Origin: Viridibacillus sp050279675
Lineage (GTDB): Bacteria > Bacillota > Bacilli > Bacillales_A > Planococcaceae
DNA length: 64,000 nucleotides
Direction: 5' to 3'
Assembly: GCF_050279675.1 (NCBI RefSeq)
Contig: NZ_JBNNUK010000001.1
Span: 372,001 to 436,000 of the forward strand
In this document: positions 1 through 8,392 of the stretch, in pieces
Numbering within the stretch: position 1 is the stretch's first letter
Layout of the letters: every line of letters starts with the position of its first letter
The notes under the pieces: model-generated
What the model was told of the DNA's origin: nothing
Seen by the model: the letters and a program-made list of their open reading frames with translations, nothing else
The model's database searches: none
Translations under genes and position numbers: made by a program

Positions 1-1203
1 TTATTTACAGCAGTTAGTGCAGTTAGTGTGACCGGTTTAACAGTTACGAATATATCTGAAACGTATTCAGTTTTTGGTATTGTTATGTTACTGCTTATTT
101 TACAACTAGGTGCAATTGGGATAATGTCTTTAGGCACCTTTGTTTGGTTACTTGTCGGGAAGAAGATTGGGATGCGTGAACGTCAATTAATCATGGTCGA
201 TCATAACCAAACGAAAATATCAGGTGTCGTGTATCTAATAAAAGAAATCGTGAAAATATTAATAACGATTGAAATTATAGGTTCTACCATTTTAACGCTT
301 TATTTCGTACAATATTTCGATAGTTTTAAAGAAGCATTATTACATGGTGTTTTCGGCGCTATTTCTGCGACTACAAATGGTGGTTTTGATATAACTGGTA
401 TGTCATTAGTATCTTTCCACGGGGATTATTTTGTACAAGTAATTAATATGTTATTAATTACTTTAGGGGCAATTGGTTTTCCTGTATTGATTGAACTTAA
501 AGCGTTTTTAGAAAATAAAAATAGAAATTTTCGTTTCTCGTTGTTTACAAAAATTACGACAGCTACTTATGCAATGTTATTTCTCTTCGGTACTTTCGTA
601 ATCCTAATTATTGAATCATTCCATTCATTTAAAGGGATGAGCTGGCATGAAGCATTTTTCTCAGCGATGTTCCATTCTATTTCAGCACGTTCAGCTGGGT
701 TAACGACAATAGATGTCACGAAATTCAGTGAAGCGACAGATGTTTTTTTAAGTTTCTTAATGTTTATAGGGGCTTCGCCAAGTTCGGTTGGTGGTGGGAT
801 TCGAACAACTACTTTTGCGATAGCAATTTTATTTTTAATTAATTTTGCAAGGGGTAAGGAAGAAATCCAGATTTTTAATCGTGAGATTCATATTGTTGAT
901 GTGTACCGCTCATATGTTGTTATCATTTTAGCTGTAGCGATGGTACTTGTTGCAACGATGATTTTATTAATCACTGAGCCGGAAGCTACATTAATTCAAA
1001 TTGTATTTGAAATTACATCCGCATTCGGAACTTGTGGTATGTCGCTTGGTTTGACAGAACATTTATCATCAATTGGGAAAGTAATCATGATGCTTCTCAT
1101 GTTCATTGGTCGAGTTGGTCTTATTTCCTTCTTATATTCTATTGGAGGGAAGGCAAAGAAAACGAAATACCATTATCCGAAAGAGCGAGTAATTATTGGA
1201 TAA
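1..1203 (+). CDS. ktrD: Ktr/Trk potassium uptake channel subunit, 5'-truncated
   Basis: Membrane pore subunit of a Ktr-type K+ uptake system, which works with a cytoplasmic RCK partner (a KtrC is encoded at 46213). The reading frame is open from the first base, so the true start lies outside the window; the GTG at 28 is internal and falls in the first pore loop. Four pore-loop signatures of the TrkH/KtrB family can be read: SVTGLTV, SATTNGGFDITG, SARSAGLTTIDV and SAFGTCGMSLG, each with the conserved filter glycine, separated by long hydrophobic helices. About 400 residues are visible, nearly a full family length. It ends in a basic tail and is followed by a terminator. The KtrB versus KtrD assignment is inferred from the unlinked KtrC, as in B. 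subtilis. Confidence 0.88.
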   Translation, partial: LFTAVSAVSVTGLTVTNISETYSVFGIVMLLLILQLGAIGIMSLGTFVWLLVGKKIGMRERQLIMVDHNQTKISGVVYLIKEIVKILITIEIIGSTILTLYFVQYFDSFKEALLHGVFGAISATTNGGFDITGMSLVSFHGDYFVQVINMLLITLGAIGFPVLIELKAFLENKNRNFRFSLFTKITTATYAMLFLFGTFVILIIESFHSFKGMSWHEAFFSAMFHSISARSAGLTTIDVTKFSEATDVFLSFLMFIGASPSSVGGGIRTTTFAIAILFLINFARGKEEIQIFNREIHIVDVYRSYVVIILAVAMVLVATMILLITEPEATLIQIVFEITSAFGTCGMSLGLTEHLSSIGKVIMMLLMFIGRVGLISFLYSIGGKAKKTKYHYPKERVIIG

Positions 1204-1212
1204 TCCACAGAA

Positions 1213-1259
1213 AGTCGTCTACGTTTTAACATTAAGTTAAAAACGCAGACGATTTTTTT
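1213..1259 (+). terminator. Rho-independent terminator after the Ktr gene
   Basis: A long stem (TCGTCTaCGTTTT paired with AAAACGcAGACGA) followed by seven T residues, starting about 10 bases after the stop codon. Confidence 0.85.
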
Positions 1260-1290
1260 GATTCATAACGTTGTCATTTTTTGTGAAAGA

Positions 1291-1336
1291 CAAAAAAGCA
1301 GAGCAAAGCCAATTTTAATGGCATTTGCTCTGCTTT
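1291..1336 (-). terminator. Terminator of the radical SAM gene
   Basis: A perfect 13-bp stem AAAGCAGAGCAAA / TTTGCTCTGCTTT. On the minus strand it is followed by a T-rich tract, just beyond the stop codon of the minus-strand gene. Confidence 0.85.
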
Positions 1337-1340
1337 GTTA

Positions 1341-3089
1341 TTAAGAAATGAGAGTACCTGAAATAGTTGTGAAGTAAGGAGTATTATCTTTTCTGAAGTA
1401 GGTTAATAAATAACCGCTTTGTACTGCAAGTTGTCCATTTTTAAATGCTTCATAATCAAGTGAGAAAGGAACGAGTAAAGTATGTTTATATAACTCCTTT
1501 TCATTTAATTGGAATGAAGCAAATTCCTCGCCAGCGATTGCAGGATTTTCACGTAACTGTTGGAAAAGCTTCTTGGATTCTGTACTTGAAATGCGTTTAT
1601 CCCACCAAATTTTACGAGGTTGGAACTGCTGTACTGCTAAGTAATCAAGTTGCATTAAGTTTGTTACTATTTCTAGATTTACGCCACCACGGTCATGTAA
1701 AAATTGAAGTAAACGGTTAAATAAATCTTCAAGTTGATGACCTATTCTTGACCATGCGCGTTCTTCCCAATATGTACCGAATTCTTGGAAGAAGTCGAAT
1801 GGCGATTCAAATATTTCTGTTACTAGATATTCTACAGTACGATCCATACGATGATCATTCCAATATTTTTCTAATACATCTTCTGCTTGTTTTATACGCA
1901 AAATGTCATCAAATGTTAATAAGTTGTTAGCGAAAATTTCATAAGGTGCCATATCGACATATTCATATCCATATTCCTTCGCTTGCAATCGTAAACCTGT
2001 ACCACGTAGTAGTTTTAAGAAACCTAGTTGTAACTCCTCAGGTCGCATCGCAAATACATCATTAAAAGTTTGACGGAAACTAGCATAATCTTCTTCCGGT
2101 AACCCAGCTATTAAGTCCAAATGCTGATCAATCTTTCCACCATCTTTAACCATAGTAACTGTACGGGATAATTTTTCGAAATTTTGTCGTCGTTTGACAA
2201 GTTCATTCGTTAAGTCATTTGTTGATTGAACACCTATCTCAAAACGGAATAGCCCCTTAGGTGCGTTATCATTCAAAAATTGAATGACTTCAGGTCGCAT
2301 AATATCAGCTGTAATTTCGAATTGAAATACTACACCTGGTTTATGCTCATCGATTAAAAATTGGAACATTTCCATAGCATAGCTACGGCTAATATTAAAT
2401 GTACGGTCGACGAATTTAATCGTTCTAGCACCATGTTCCATTAAGTAACGAATATCTTCTTTTATCTTTTCACGGTTAAAGTAACGGACTCCAACTTCAA
2501 TGGATGATAGGCAGAATTGACAGCTAAATGGACATCCGCGGCTTGTTTCAATATATGAAATTCGTTTTGGGATTTCAGGAATGTCCTCTTCAAAGCGATA
2601 AGGACTTGGCATTTCGCGTAAGTCGACTTTTTTAGGCTGTGGGTGAATAATGACTTTACCATCTTTTAAATAACAAATTCCTGGGACTTCTTCAAGCGGT
2701 AGGTCACCATTTAAGTGGAAAAGGAGCTGTTTAAAAGAATATTCTCCTTCACCCATAATGATATAATCCACGTCATTAAGTCGACGTAGCCAATCATGCA
2801 CATCATAGGATACTTCAGGACCACCAAGAATGATTTTCGTATTAGGACTAACTTTTTTTAACATTCTAATGACGCGAATTGTTTCTTCGATATTCCATAT
2901 GTAGCAGCTAAAGCCGACGATATCAGGTTTTTTTTGATAAATATCAGAAACAATATTAAAAGAAGGGTCTTTAATAGTGTATTCAGAGATAATTGGGTCG
3001 AATTCGGGTTTAGCAAATGATTTTAAATAGCGCAATGCAATATTAGTATGGATATATTTTGCATTTAGAGTAGCTAGTACTATGTTCAT
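1341..3089 (-). CDS. B12-binding-domain radical SAM protein (DUF4080 type)
   Basis: Predicted cytoplasmic iron-sulfur enzyme of unknown substrate. Residues 1-140 look like a cobalamin-binding fold, with the family-typical opening MNIVLATLNAKYIH. A radical SAM core follows with the cluster-binding motif CxxxCxxC at Cys186, Cys190 and Cys193 (RGCPFSCQFC). The C-terminal third matches the DUF4080 extension common in Bacillales. The 582-residue length is normal for the family. The start is the ATG preceded by AAAGGAG at 8-base spacing. It is transcribed alone and convergent to the Ktr gene. Substrate and product cannot be told from the sequence; a methyltransferase or tRNA/lipid-modifying role is possible. 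Confidence 0.88.
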   Translation of the reverse strand: MNIVLATLNAKYIHTNIALRYLKSFAKPEFDPIISEYTIKDPSFNIVSDIYQKKPDIVGFSCYIWNIEETIRVIRMLKKVSPNTKIILGGPEVSYDVHDWLRRLNDVDYIIMGEGEYSFKQLLFHLNGDLPLEEVPGICYLKDGKVIIHPQPKKVDLREMPSPYRFEEDIPEIPKRISYIETSRGCPFSCQFCLSSIEVGVRYFNREKIKEDIRYLMEHGARTIKFVDRTFNISRSYAMEMFQFLIDEHKPGVVFQFEITADIMRPEVIQFLNDNAPKGLFRFEIGVQSTNDLTNELVKRRQNFEKLSRTVTMVKDGGKIDQHLDLIAGLPEEDYASFRQTFNDVFAMRPEELQLGFLKLLRGTGLRLQAKEYGYEYVDMAPYEIFANNLLTFDDILRIKQAEDVLEKYWNDHRMDRTVEYLVTEIFESPFDFFQEFGTYWEERAWSRIGHQLEDLFNRLLQFLHDRGGVNLEIVTNLMQLDYLAVQQFQPRKIWWDKRISSTESKKLFQQLRENPAIAGEEFASFQLNEKELYKHTLLVPFSLDYEAFKNGQLAVQSGYLLTYFRKDNTPYFTTISGTLIS

Positions 3090-3355
3090 ATTTGTGAACT
3101 CCTTTGGAAAACAGCGTAATGTAGGCTGTTATTAATGAGAAAGTAACATATGTGTAACTGTTATAGATTGTAACAATATTGTGAAATTTCCGCAATATAA
3201 GTATAAAGACCTATTCCTATATATTATTTTTTGTGGAATAATCTGAATATTATATATTAACGTTTGTGTCTCAATTGTGACCTTTTTATTTTCGATTATA
3301 TTTGCATACTATATTAATAGGATGCATAGGGTTATAGAAGTAAACGAAAGGTACG

Positions 3356-4813
3356 GTGAAACAGCGTATGACGAGTAGTACTAATCCAACGTTCGACTAT
3401 TTATTTAAGGAAATAAAAGACCCGCTTACAATTTTAGATACTAATTGCAAAATGGTTAGGATTAATGATTCTGCAAAGGAAATGTTAGCAATAGATCTAA
3501 GCATGGATTTAGAAACTATTGTGGAAGAGTCTTTTAGAGCAGATTGGCAACAGTTTATTCATGAATTAATCAATGAAAAGCATGCAGCATGCGTACTTAA
3601 TTTAAATATAAATCAAAGTATAATTGAAGGAGTTAGAATTACAGGATTCCATTATACTAAATTTAATGTCATGATGGTGCGATTCGAACGATCTACTGTA
3701 GAATTGCCGACTTTCAGTTTATTGAATGACAGTGAGAAGAAATTTAATCATGTGTTTAATTATTCTACAAATGGCATTATATTAACGGATAAGAATGGTA
3801 CCATTGTAGAAGTTAATAATCAGGCCGAAGAATTATTACAAGTGTCAAGAAAGGTCCTTCTTGGCAATAAAAAACCTGTTTTAATGGAGATATTCCACGG
3901 GGAAACAAATGAAATTCGTCATTTCTATAAGCAGCTATTGACGACAGGTAAAGCTGAGCATACTTTTAATATTCAGTTTGCAAATGAATACACTAGGTAT
4001 CTTAATATTGTGAGCACCTACGATACGACATCAGAACTTCACATGACTGTTATCCGTGATGACACAGAAATGATGAACTTAAAACAACAAGTTGAACATC
4101 AAGATTCACTAAACATTCTAGGAGAGCTTGCTGCAAGTATAGCACATGAAATACGTAATCCAATGACATCCTTAAAAGGGTTTACCGAATTATTGAAAAT
4201 AAGTGCGACTGAAGAAAATCGCCGTTATTTATCAGTTATTGATAGTGAACTTGAGAGAATGGAAGCGATTCTCAATGAATTTTTAGTATTATCGAAACCG
4301 AAAGAATGGACAAAGAGTATGCTATCTTTAAGTGGTATTGTAACTAAAGTTCTTGAGTTAATGTTACCAAATGCTTTAATGAAAAACATTAACATAGTGT
4401 ATAATAAACCGGATTTTGAACCAGGATATATATATGCGGATGATTTTAAAATCAAACAAGTACTAATAAATCTTATTAAAAATGCTATAGAAGTAATGCC
4501 AGATGGTGGCGAAATAACGATTACCCAAACTTTTGACTTTATGGGGCAAATGAAGTTGACAATTAAAGATTGTGGTTCAGGTATAAGCGACCTAGAAATC
4601 CAAAAGATTTTCATGCCATTCTATTCTACGAAAAAAAGTGGGACAGGTCTAGGTCTGCCATTCGTATTGAAAACTATTGAAGAGCACGGTGGTAAAATTG
4701 AAGTGTCTAGTGAATTACAAAAAGGGACATGCTTTGAGATTACATTGCCTTTAGGAGTAGACCCTTCAATTCCTCAGTATGAACCAAAGCCAGAAAGCCT
4801 ATACACAAGCTAA
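3356..4813 (+). CDS. PAS-domain sensor histidine kinase (sporulation-kinase type)
   Basis: Two-component sensor kinase with no obvious transmembrane segment, so a cytosolic sensor. Two PAS-like domains (about residues 13-110 and 126-235) precede the HisKA dimerisation helix, where His264 in SIAHEIRNPM is the phosphoacceptor. The ATPase domain shows the N box (NLIKNAIEVMPDGG), the G1 box (DCGSGI) and the G2 box (GTGLGLPFV). No response regulator is adjacent, as for the orphan KinA-KinE kinases that feed Spo0F in B. subtilis; that role is inferred. The GTG start has GAAAGG only four bases upstream; an ATG four codons later is the alternative. Confidence 0.9.
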   Translation: MKQRMTSSTNPTFDYLFKEIKDPLTILDTNCKMVRINDSAKEMLAIDLSMDLETIVEESFRADWQQFIHELINEKHAACVLNLNINQSIIEGVRITGFHYTKFNVMMVRFERSTVELPTFSLLNDSEKKFNHVFNYSTNGIILTDKNGTIVEVNNQAEELLQVSRKVLLGNKKPVLMEIFHGETNEIRHFYKQLLTTGKAEHTFNIQFANEYTRYLNIVSTYDTTSELHMTVIRDDTEMMNLKQQVEHQDSLNILGELAASIAHEIRNPMTSLKGFTELLKISATEENRRYLSVIDSELERMEAILNEFLVLSKPKEWTKSMLSLSGIVTKVLELMLPNALMKNINIVYNKPDFEPGYIYADDFKIKQVLINLIKNAIEVMPDGGEITITQTFDFMGQMKLTIKDCGSGISDLEIQKIFMPFYSTKKSGTGLGLPFVLKTIEEHGGKIEVSSELQKGTCFEITLPLGVDPSIPQYEPKPESLYTS

Positions 4814-4830
4814 AAGGTGTATGGGTTTTT
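4798..4830 (+). terminator. Terminator overlapping the kinase gene end
   Basis: A 9-bp stem CCTATACAC / GTGTATGGG followed by TTTTT. Its 5' arm lies inside the last codons of the kinase gene. Confidence 0.75.
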
Positions 4831-4842
4831 CATTAGTCTATT

Positions 4843-4872
4843 TTGACAAAGCTTCAACATTATCGATATAAT
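4843..4872 (+). promoter_or_regulatory. SigA-type promoter of the marR gene
   Basis: TTGACA and TATAAT, both perfect consensus hexamers, separated by 18 bases and lying about 40 bases upstream of the MarR start codon. Confidence 0.75.
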
Positions 4873-4912
4873 AGCTTTAAATCAAGATAATGGATATGAA
4901 GGATGAATTAAA

Positions 4913-5359
4913 ATGACATCAGAGGAAATAAAACAATCGTTAAAACTATTTATCGTTTTATCGAGAGCTAATAAAGCAATAAATGAATGTACAAATCAAT
5001 TTTTTCAAGATAATGGACTTAACCCTACAGAATTTGCGGTTTTGGAGTTACTTTTCCACAAAGGACGACAACCATTACAGAAAATAGGGAATAAAATCCT
5101 TTTAGCAAGTGGGTCAATCACTTATGTAGTTGATAAATTGGAAAAAAGAGGTTTTCTAAATCGTATATCTTGTCCTTCAGATCGTCGTATCACCTATGCT
5201 GAAATTACGCCTGAAGGTGAAGCTTTTATGGCGGAATTGTTTCCTAAACATGAAGAACAATTATACGAGCTTACAAATGCCCTTTCGCCTGAAGAAAAAG
5301 ATCTGGCTATTACATTATTGAAAAAAATGGGTCTATCTATAAAAGATTTATCTTATTAA
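4913..5359 (+). CDS. MarR-family transcriptional regulator
   Basis: A 148-residue winged-helix repressor of the MarR family. It has the family pattern of an N-terminal dimerisation helix, a central recognition region (LASGSITYVVDKLEKRGF) and the wing (PSDRRITYAEITPEG). It resembles OhrR/YkmA-type regulators in layout, but the N-terminal region lacks a clear redox Cys: the cysteines visible are in NECTNQF and RISCPSDRR. It stands alone with its own consensus promoter, and a shared terminator follows, so its target is not shown by neighbours. The ligand is unknown. Confidence 0.88.
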   Translation: MTSEEIKQSLKLFIVLSRANKAINECTNQFFQDNGLNPTEFAVLELLFHKGRQPLQKIGNKILLASGSITYVVDKLEKRGFLNRISCPSDRRITYAEITPEGEAFMAELFPKHEEQLYELTNALSPEEKDLAITLLKKMGLSIKDLSY

Positions 5360-5370
5360 AAGAAATAACA

Positions 5371-5405
5371 AAAAAACCAATCGATTTTGGATCGATTGGT
5401 TTTTT
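5371..5405. terminator. Bidirectional terminator between marR and the CPBP gene
   Basis: The stem AAAACCAATCGAT / ATCGATTGGTTTT is flanked by A and T tracts and separates two convergent genes. Confidence 0.88.
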
Positions 5406-5418
5406 GATAGTTTAAAAA

Positions 5419-6030
5419 TCAATATAGTGGTAATAATAGGAATAATAGTGTTATCATGACAAGGTGAGCGACGATGATAATTGGCATACTTTTTTTCCAT
5501 TCATATAGGAAACCGAAAATAATGCCAGTTATGAAAGCAGCTAATACGCCTAACCAGAAGCCACTTACTGCAAGTGACATTGCAAATAAAATTGCTGCTA
5601 GAATAACGGCATAAGGCATCTTCATATACTGTTTTAGTTGTTGTTGTACATAACCACGCCAGAATAATTCTTCCGCGGTAGCAATGATCAAAATCAGTAG
5701 TATATAGTGCCATAAAGTACTAGGACCGAATGTTTTGATGAATTGATGTACTGTTGTCACAAGTTCTTCTGATAAGAAAGGTAGTAAACGATAACCTAAT
5801 GCAATTAGACCATAGATAATCGTTCCAAAACCTATCCCGAATAGTAAGTATTCCCACGTTTTGATTTTATCTTCAATTTTTCCAAAAGCAAAAGCAAAAG
5901 CCATACCAACTAGCATTGTAAATGTATACAGATACCAGAATACTGCTTTTTGATCGAAACTAAAGTAGAGCAGAACGTATATGAAGACCAATGAAAGAAT
6001 AAGCACTAAAATATTCTTGTGCTTCTTCAT
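5419..6030 (-). CDS. CPBP-family intramembrane protease-like protein with degenerate motif 2
   Basis: Multi-spanning membrane protein of 203 residues with the CPBP/ABI (CaaX protease) motif EExxxR at Glu120-Glu121-Arg125 (EELFWRGY). The second metal-ligand motif, normally FxxxH, reads FAMSL, so the expected His153 is Leu. A later His189 is kept. It may therefore be a non-canonical or inactive member. The start chosen is the ATG eight bases after GGAGG; an in-frame TTG further upstream overlaps that ribosome site and is unlikely. It is transcribed alone. Confidence 0.82.
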   Translation of the reverse strand: MKKHKNILVLILSLVFIYVLLYFSFDQKAVFWYLYTFTMLVGMAFAFAFGKIEDKIKTWEYLLFGIGFGTIIYGLIALGYRLLPFLSEELVTTVHQFIKTFGPSTLWHYILLILIIATAEELFWRGYVQQQLKQYMKMPYAVILAAILFAMSLAVSGFWLGVLAAFITGIIFGFLYEWKKSMPIIIVAHLVMITLLFLLLPLY

Positions 6031-6102
6031 ATTAATAATCACCTCCAACTGGATATTTAAAGAAGGTCTTTAACTCTTTTTTGAACATTATTGTAGTCTT
6101 TG

Positions 6103-6141
6103 TACAAAAGAGACGCCGTCCTTCAGATTCTGAGGGACGGC
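6103..6141 (-). terminator. GC-rich hairpin, probable terminator of the DUF2187 gene
   Basis: A 12-bp stem (GCCGTCCTTCAG / CTGAGGGACGGC) with a three-base loop. On the minus strand it is followed by a short T-rich run. It is unusually GC-rich for this region, and the T tract is weak. Confidence 0.45.
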
Positions 6142-6275
6142 GCAGACTCAAATACAATCATTGTAGTGTTTTAGAGGCCCAATGTCTAGTAAAGTATACT
6201 GTTAACGAATAGTAATTGCTATAAGTATGTCGCATATGTTACATATGTATTCATAATGGGCATTGAACATTTTTT

Positions 6276-6464
6276 TTAAACTTCGTTACTGTATAATATT
6301 TTATAACGTTTGTGATTGACCACTGTTTTTTCTTCAACTTCTAGGCTGTTGAAATTTTCCATATAAGTTAGGTTGACGATAACAGAGTTTTCATTTACTT
6401 TCTCAACAATGCCTTGTAGACCGTCGTTAAATTCAATGATATTTCCGATTTCAGCGATTTTCAT
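6276..6464 (-). CDS. YkvS-like DUF2187 small protein
   Basis: A 62-residue protein matching the DUF2187 family (YkvS in B. subtilis). It is a compact beta-rich KOW/SH3-like unit with the typical pattern VGNIIEFNDGLQGIVEKV-like, then SVIVNLTYMENF and KTVVNHKRY. The family has no known function. The start ATG follows GGAG by nine bases on the minus strand. It is divergent from the small gene at 6589, and a perfect inverted repeat lies in the gap between them. Confidence 0.85.
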   Translation of the reverse strand: MKIAEIGNIIEFNDGLQGIVEKVNENSVIVNLTYMENFNSLEVEEKTVVNHKRYKILYSNEV

Positions 6465-6488
6465 AGAAATTCAGCTCCTTCACCTACT

Positions 6489-6532
6489 AATACTTTACAG
6501 TTTGCACGAAAATACGTCTGAGGTAAAGTATT
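6489..6532. repeat. Perfect 10-bp inverted repeat between divergent genes
   Basis: AATACTTTAC and GTAAAGTATT are exact reverse complements 24 bases apart, in the gap upstream of both divergent small genes. They could form a looped hairpin or two operator half-sites. Confidence 0.5.
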
Positions 6533-6588
6533 TTCTATTATTATTTTTAAAAAAAAAAGAAAATTTTAAACAAAAGGAAGTTTAATAA

Positions 6589-6777
6589 GTGAATTCATAT
6601 AATGATATGTTAGAAGAATTGAAAAATGGTACGAAAAAAGCTATCACAGTCGATAAAGATAATTTTTATGCCTTTAGAGAAGTTCTAGTGAAGAGAGAAG
6701 ACTTCAAACATTTCCGTGGTGTGGCAAAACAAGGTGGTCAAGTTATTTATCAATACATGGATGTTGCGAGGAGTTAA
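6589..6777 (+). CDS. Small conserved-looking protein of unknown function
   Basis: A 62-residue, charged, soluble protein that I do not recognise. It starts at GTG with AAGGAAG nine bases upstream. The composition is normal for a coding gene (acidic N-terminal half, then KREDFKHFRGVAKQGGQVIY). It has no membrane segment, Cys pair or known motif. It sits with short regulatory or sporulation-type genes (DUF2187, Spo0E-like), which hints at a regulatory role but proves nothing. Confidence 0.65.
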   Translation: MNSYNDMLEELKNGTKKAITVDKDNFYAFREVLVKREDFKHFRGVAKQGGQVIYQYMDVARS

Positions 6778-6868
6778 TTTGTCGAAAGGTGTCGAAAGTT
6801 TCATCTCCGAAAAAGTGGGAATAATAGTATAATAATGAACAGAATTTAGCTTGAGAGGAGGATGGTAA

Positions 6869-7063
6869 ATGTCTGATTCCATCTTGAAAAAATTAGAATC
6901 TACAAGAGAAATGATGATCCGTTCTGGAATTGAACATGGTTTTTCAAATATTGAAACCATCCGCTTAAGTAAAAAGCTAGATCATTTATTAAATATTTAT
7001 CAACTTCAGAATGTCGACAAGATGAACGATTATAATTTTACAATGGAAAATGTTAAGCATTAG
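6869..7063 (+). CDS. Spo0E-like aspartyl-phosphate phosphatase
   Basis: A 64-residue helical-hairpin protein of the Spo0E/YisI/YnzD family, which dephosphorylates Spo0A~P and so delays sporulation. The family signature SQxLD appears here as SKKLD in LSKKLDHLLNIY, at the start of the second helix. Gln to Lys at position two is a variation on the canonical motif. GAGAGGAGG lies eight bases before the ATG. A terminator follows immediately. The target response regulator is inferred from the family. Confidence 0.82.
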   Translation: MSDSILKKLESTREMMIRSGIEHGFSNIETIRLSKKLDHLLNIYQLQNVDKMNDYNFTMENVKH

Positions 7064-7088
7064 GGGGAATTCCTAGTGCTCTTTTTTT
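7056..7088 (+). terminator. Terminator after the spo0E-like gene
   Basis: The stem AGCATTAGG / CCTAGTGCT (one G-T pair) with a run of seven T. It begins within the last codons of the gene. Confidence 0.7.
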
Positions 7089-7188
7089 GATTAATTTTCT
7101 AATTTTTCGAAATAAAAGGTTTAAAATTACGTTAAAAGGAAATAATAATTATGAACACAGCAACAATCTCATTTCCCCCTTTCTTTGG

Positions 7189-7216
7189 CAGATGCAAATG
7201 CATCTGTCTTTTTTTA
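7189..7216 (+). terminator. Second hairpin terminator upstream of the ykwC-like gene
   Basis: The perfect palindrome CAGATGCAaatGCATCTG followed by an eight-base T-rich tract. It lies 100 bases after the previous terminator with no clear gene between, so a short transcript could end here. Confidence 0.65.
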
Positions 7217-7300
7217 TATGAGAATATAGAGAAGACATACAATTCGGAAAATTTCTGATACAATAAAGAGCATATATATATACATATGGAGGAAATTACG

Positions 7301-8170
7301 ATGGCTGAACAATGGAATATTGGATTTGTAGGTACTGGGGTAATGGGTTCTAGCATTATCAAGCATTTTTTGCATGCAGGTCATATTGTTAATGTTTATA
7401 CAAGAACAAAGGAAAAAGCTTTACCACTTGTTGAATTAGGAGCAAATTGGTTTCAGACAGCTGGTGAAGTAGCTAGTCATTCAAATATTGTTTTCACGAT
7501 GGTAGGTTACCCACAAGATGTAGAAGAAGTATATTTTGATGAAAATGGAATATTTAAAAATGGACAAGCAGGTTTACTTGTTGTTGATATGACGACTTCC
7601 CAGCCTACTCTAGCGAAAAAAATTGCTGATCATGCGAAATCATTACAAATGGATGCTTTAGACGCTCCTGTTTCAGGCGGTGATATAGGTGCACAAAATG
7701 GAGCGCTTTCGATTATGGTGGGTGGGGAACGTGAAGTATTTAATAAAATTACACCGCTATTTAATCTAATTGGAACGAACATTGTTTATCAAGGAAAAGC
7801 CGGTGCAGGTCAGCATACGAAAATGTGCAATCAAATCGCGATTGCAACAAATATGATTGGAATATGTGAAGCAATTGCTTATGGGGAAAAGGCAGGTCTT
7901 GATATAGAAGATGTCCTAGTTTCTATTTCTTCAGGAGCAGCAGGTTCATGGTCATTAAGTAATTTAGCACCACGAATAGTGAAGGAGGATTTAGCTCCTG
8001 GATTTTATGTAAAGCATTTTTTAAAAGATATGAAGATTGCTTTGCAAGAAGCAGAACTTATGCAATTAGATTTACCGGGTCTCTCACTTGCAAAGAAAAT
8101 GTACGATGAATTAGCTAGTAAAGGTTATGAGGATAATGGTACTCAAGCATTGATTCGCTCTTATAAATAA
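7301..8170 (+). CDS. ykwC: NAD(P)-dependent beta-hydroxyacid dehydrogenase (YkwC-like)
   Basis: A 289-residue member of the 3-hydroxyisobutyrate/6-phosphogluconate dehydrogenase family. The N-terminal Rossmann motif GFVGTGVMGSSI binds the cofactor. The substrate loop DAPVSGGDIGAQNGALSIMVGG-like region and the catalytic-lysine segment GQHTKMCNQ are conserved. The substrate is unproven. The start is the ATG eight bases after GGAGGAAA; an in-frame ATG five codons earlier overlaps that ribosome site. Monocistronic, with a strong terminator. Confidence 0.88.
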   Translation: MAEQWNIGFVGTGVMGSSIIKHFLHAGHIVNVYTRTKEKALPLVELGANWFQTAGEVASHSNIVFTMVGYPQDVEEVYFDENGIFKNGQAGLLVVDMTTSQPTLAKKIADHAKSLQMDALDAPVSGGDIGAQNGALSIMVGGEREVFNKITPLFNLIGTNIVYQGKAGAGQHTKMCNQIAIATNMIGICEAIAYGEKAGLDIEDVLVSISSGAAGSWSLSNLAPRIVKEDLAPGFYVKHFLKDMKIALQEAELMQLDLPGLSLAKKMYDELASKGYEDNGTQALIRSYK

Positions 8171-8184
8171 CACTGTTTTAAAGG

Positions 8185-8217
8185 CCGCTCTGTGAATTTT
8201 TCACAGTAGCGGTTTTT
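8185..8217 (+). terminator. Terminator after the ykwC-like gene
   Basis: The stem CCGCTCTGTGA / TCACAGtAGCGG, with one bulge, followed by TTTTT. Confidence 0.85.
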
Positions 8218-8392
8218 AATTATTAATATCAACAATTCTGTCAACATATATATGAAGAAATAATTAGTATATGACATTGTTCGATAATTTGGGTAGGAAA
8301 CTCGACGATTGATTGTAAGGTTTTTGTAAATTTACTTTGAAATACAGGACATTCTTCTTTCAATATGGAATAGTAATAAAAATGGGGGGAAT

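Noticed and set aside
28..60. GTG at 28 as the start of the Ktr gene
   Set aside because: The frame is open to base 1 and the GTG lies inside the first pore-loop motif, so the gene is truncated by the window edge.
7151..7258. A 35-codon frame (opens MNTATISFPPFFGRCKC) with AAAGGAAA upstream
   Set aside because: A hairpin terminator and its T run lie inside the frame and the peptide has no recognisable features; a short untranslated transcript explains the region equally well.
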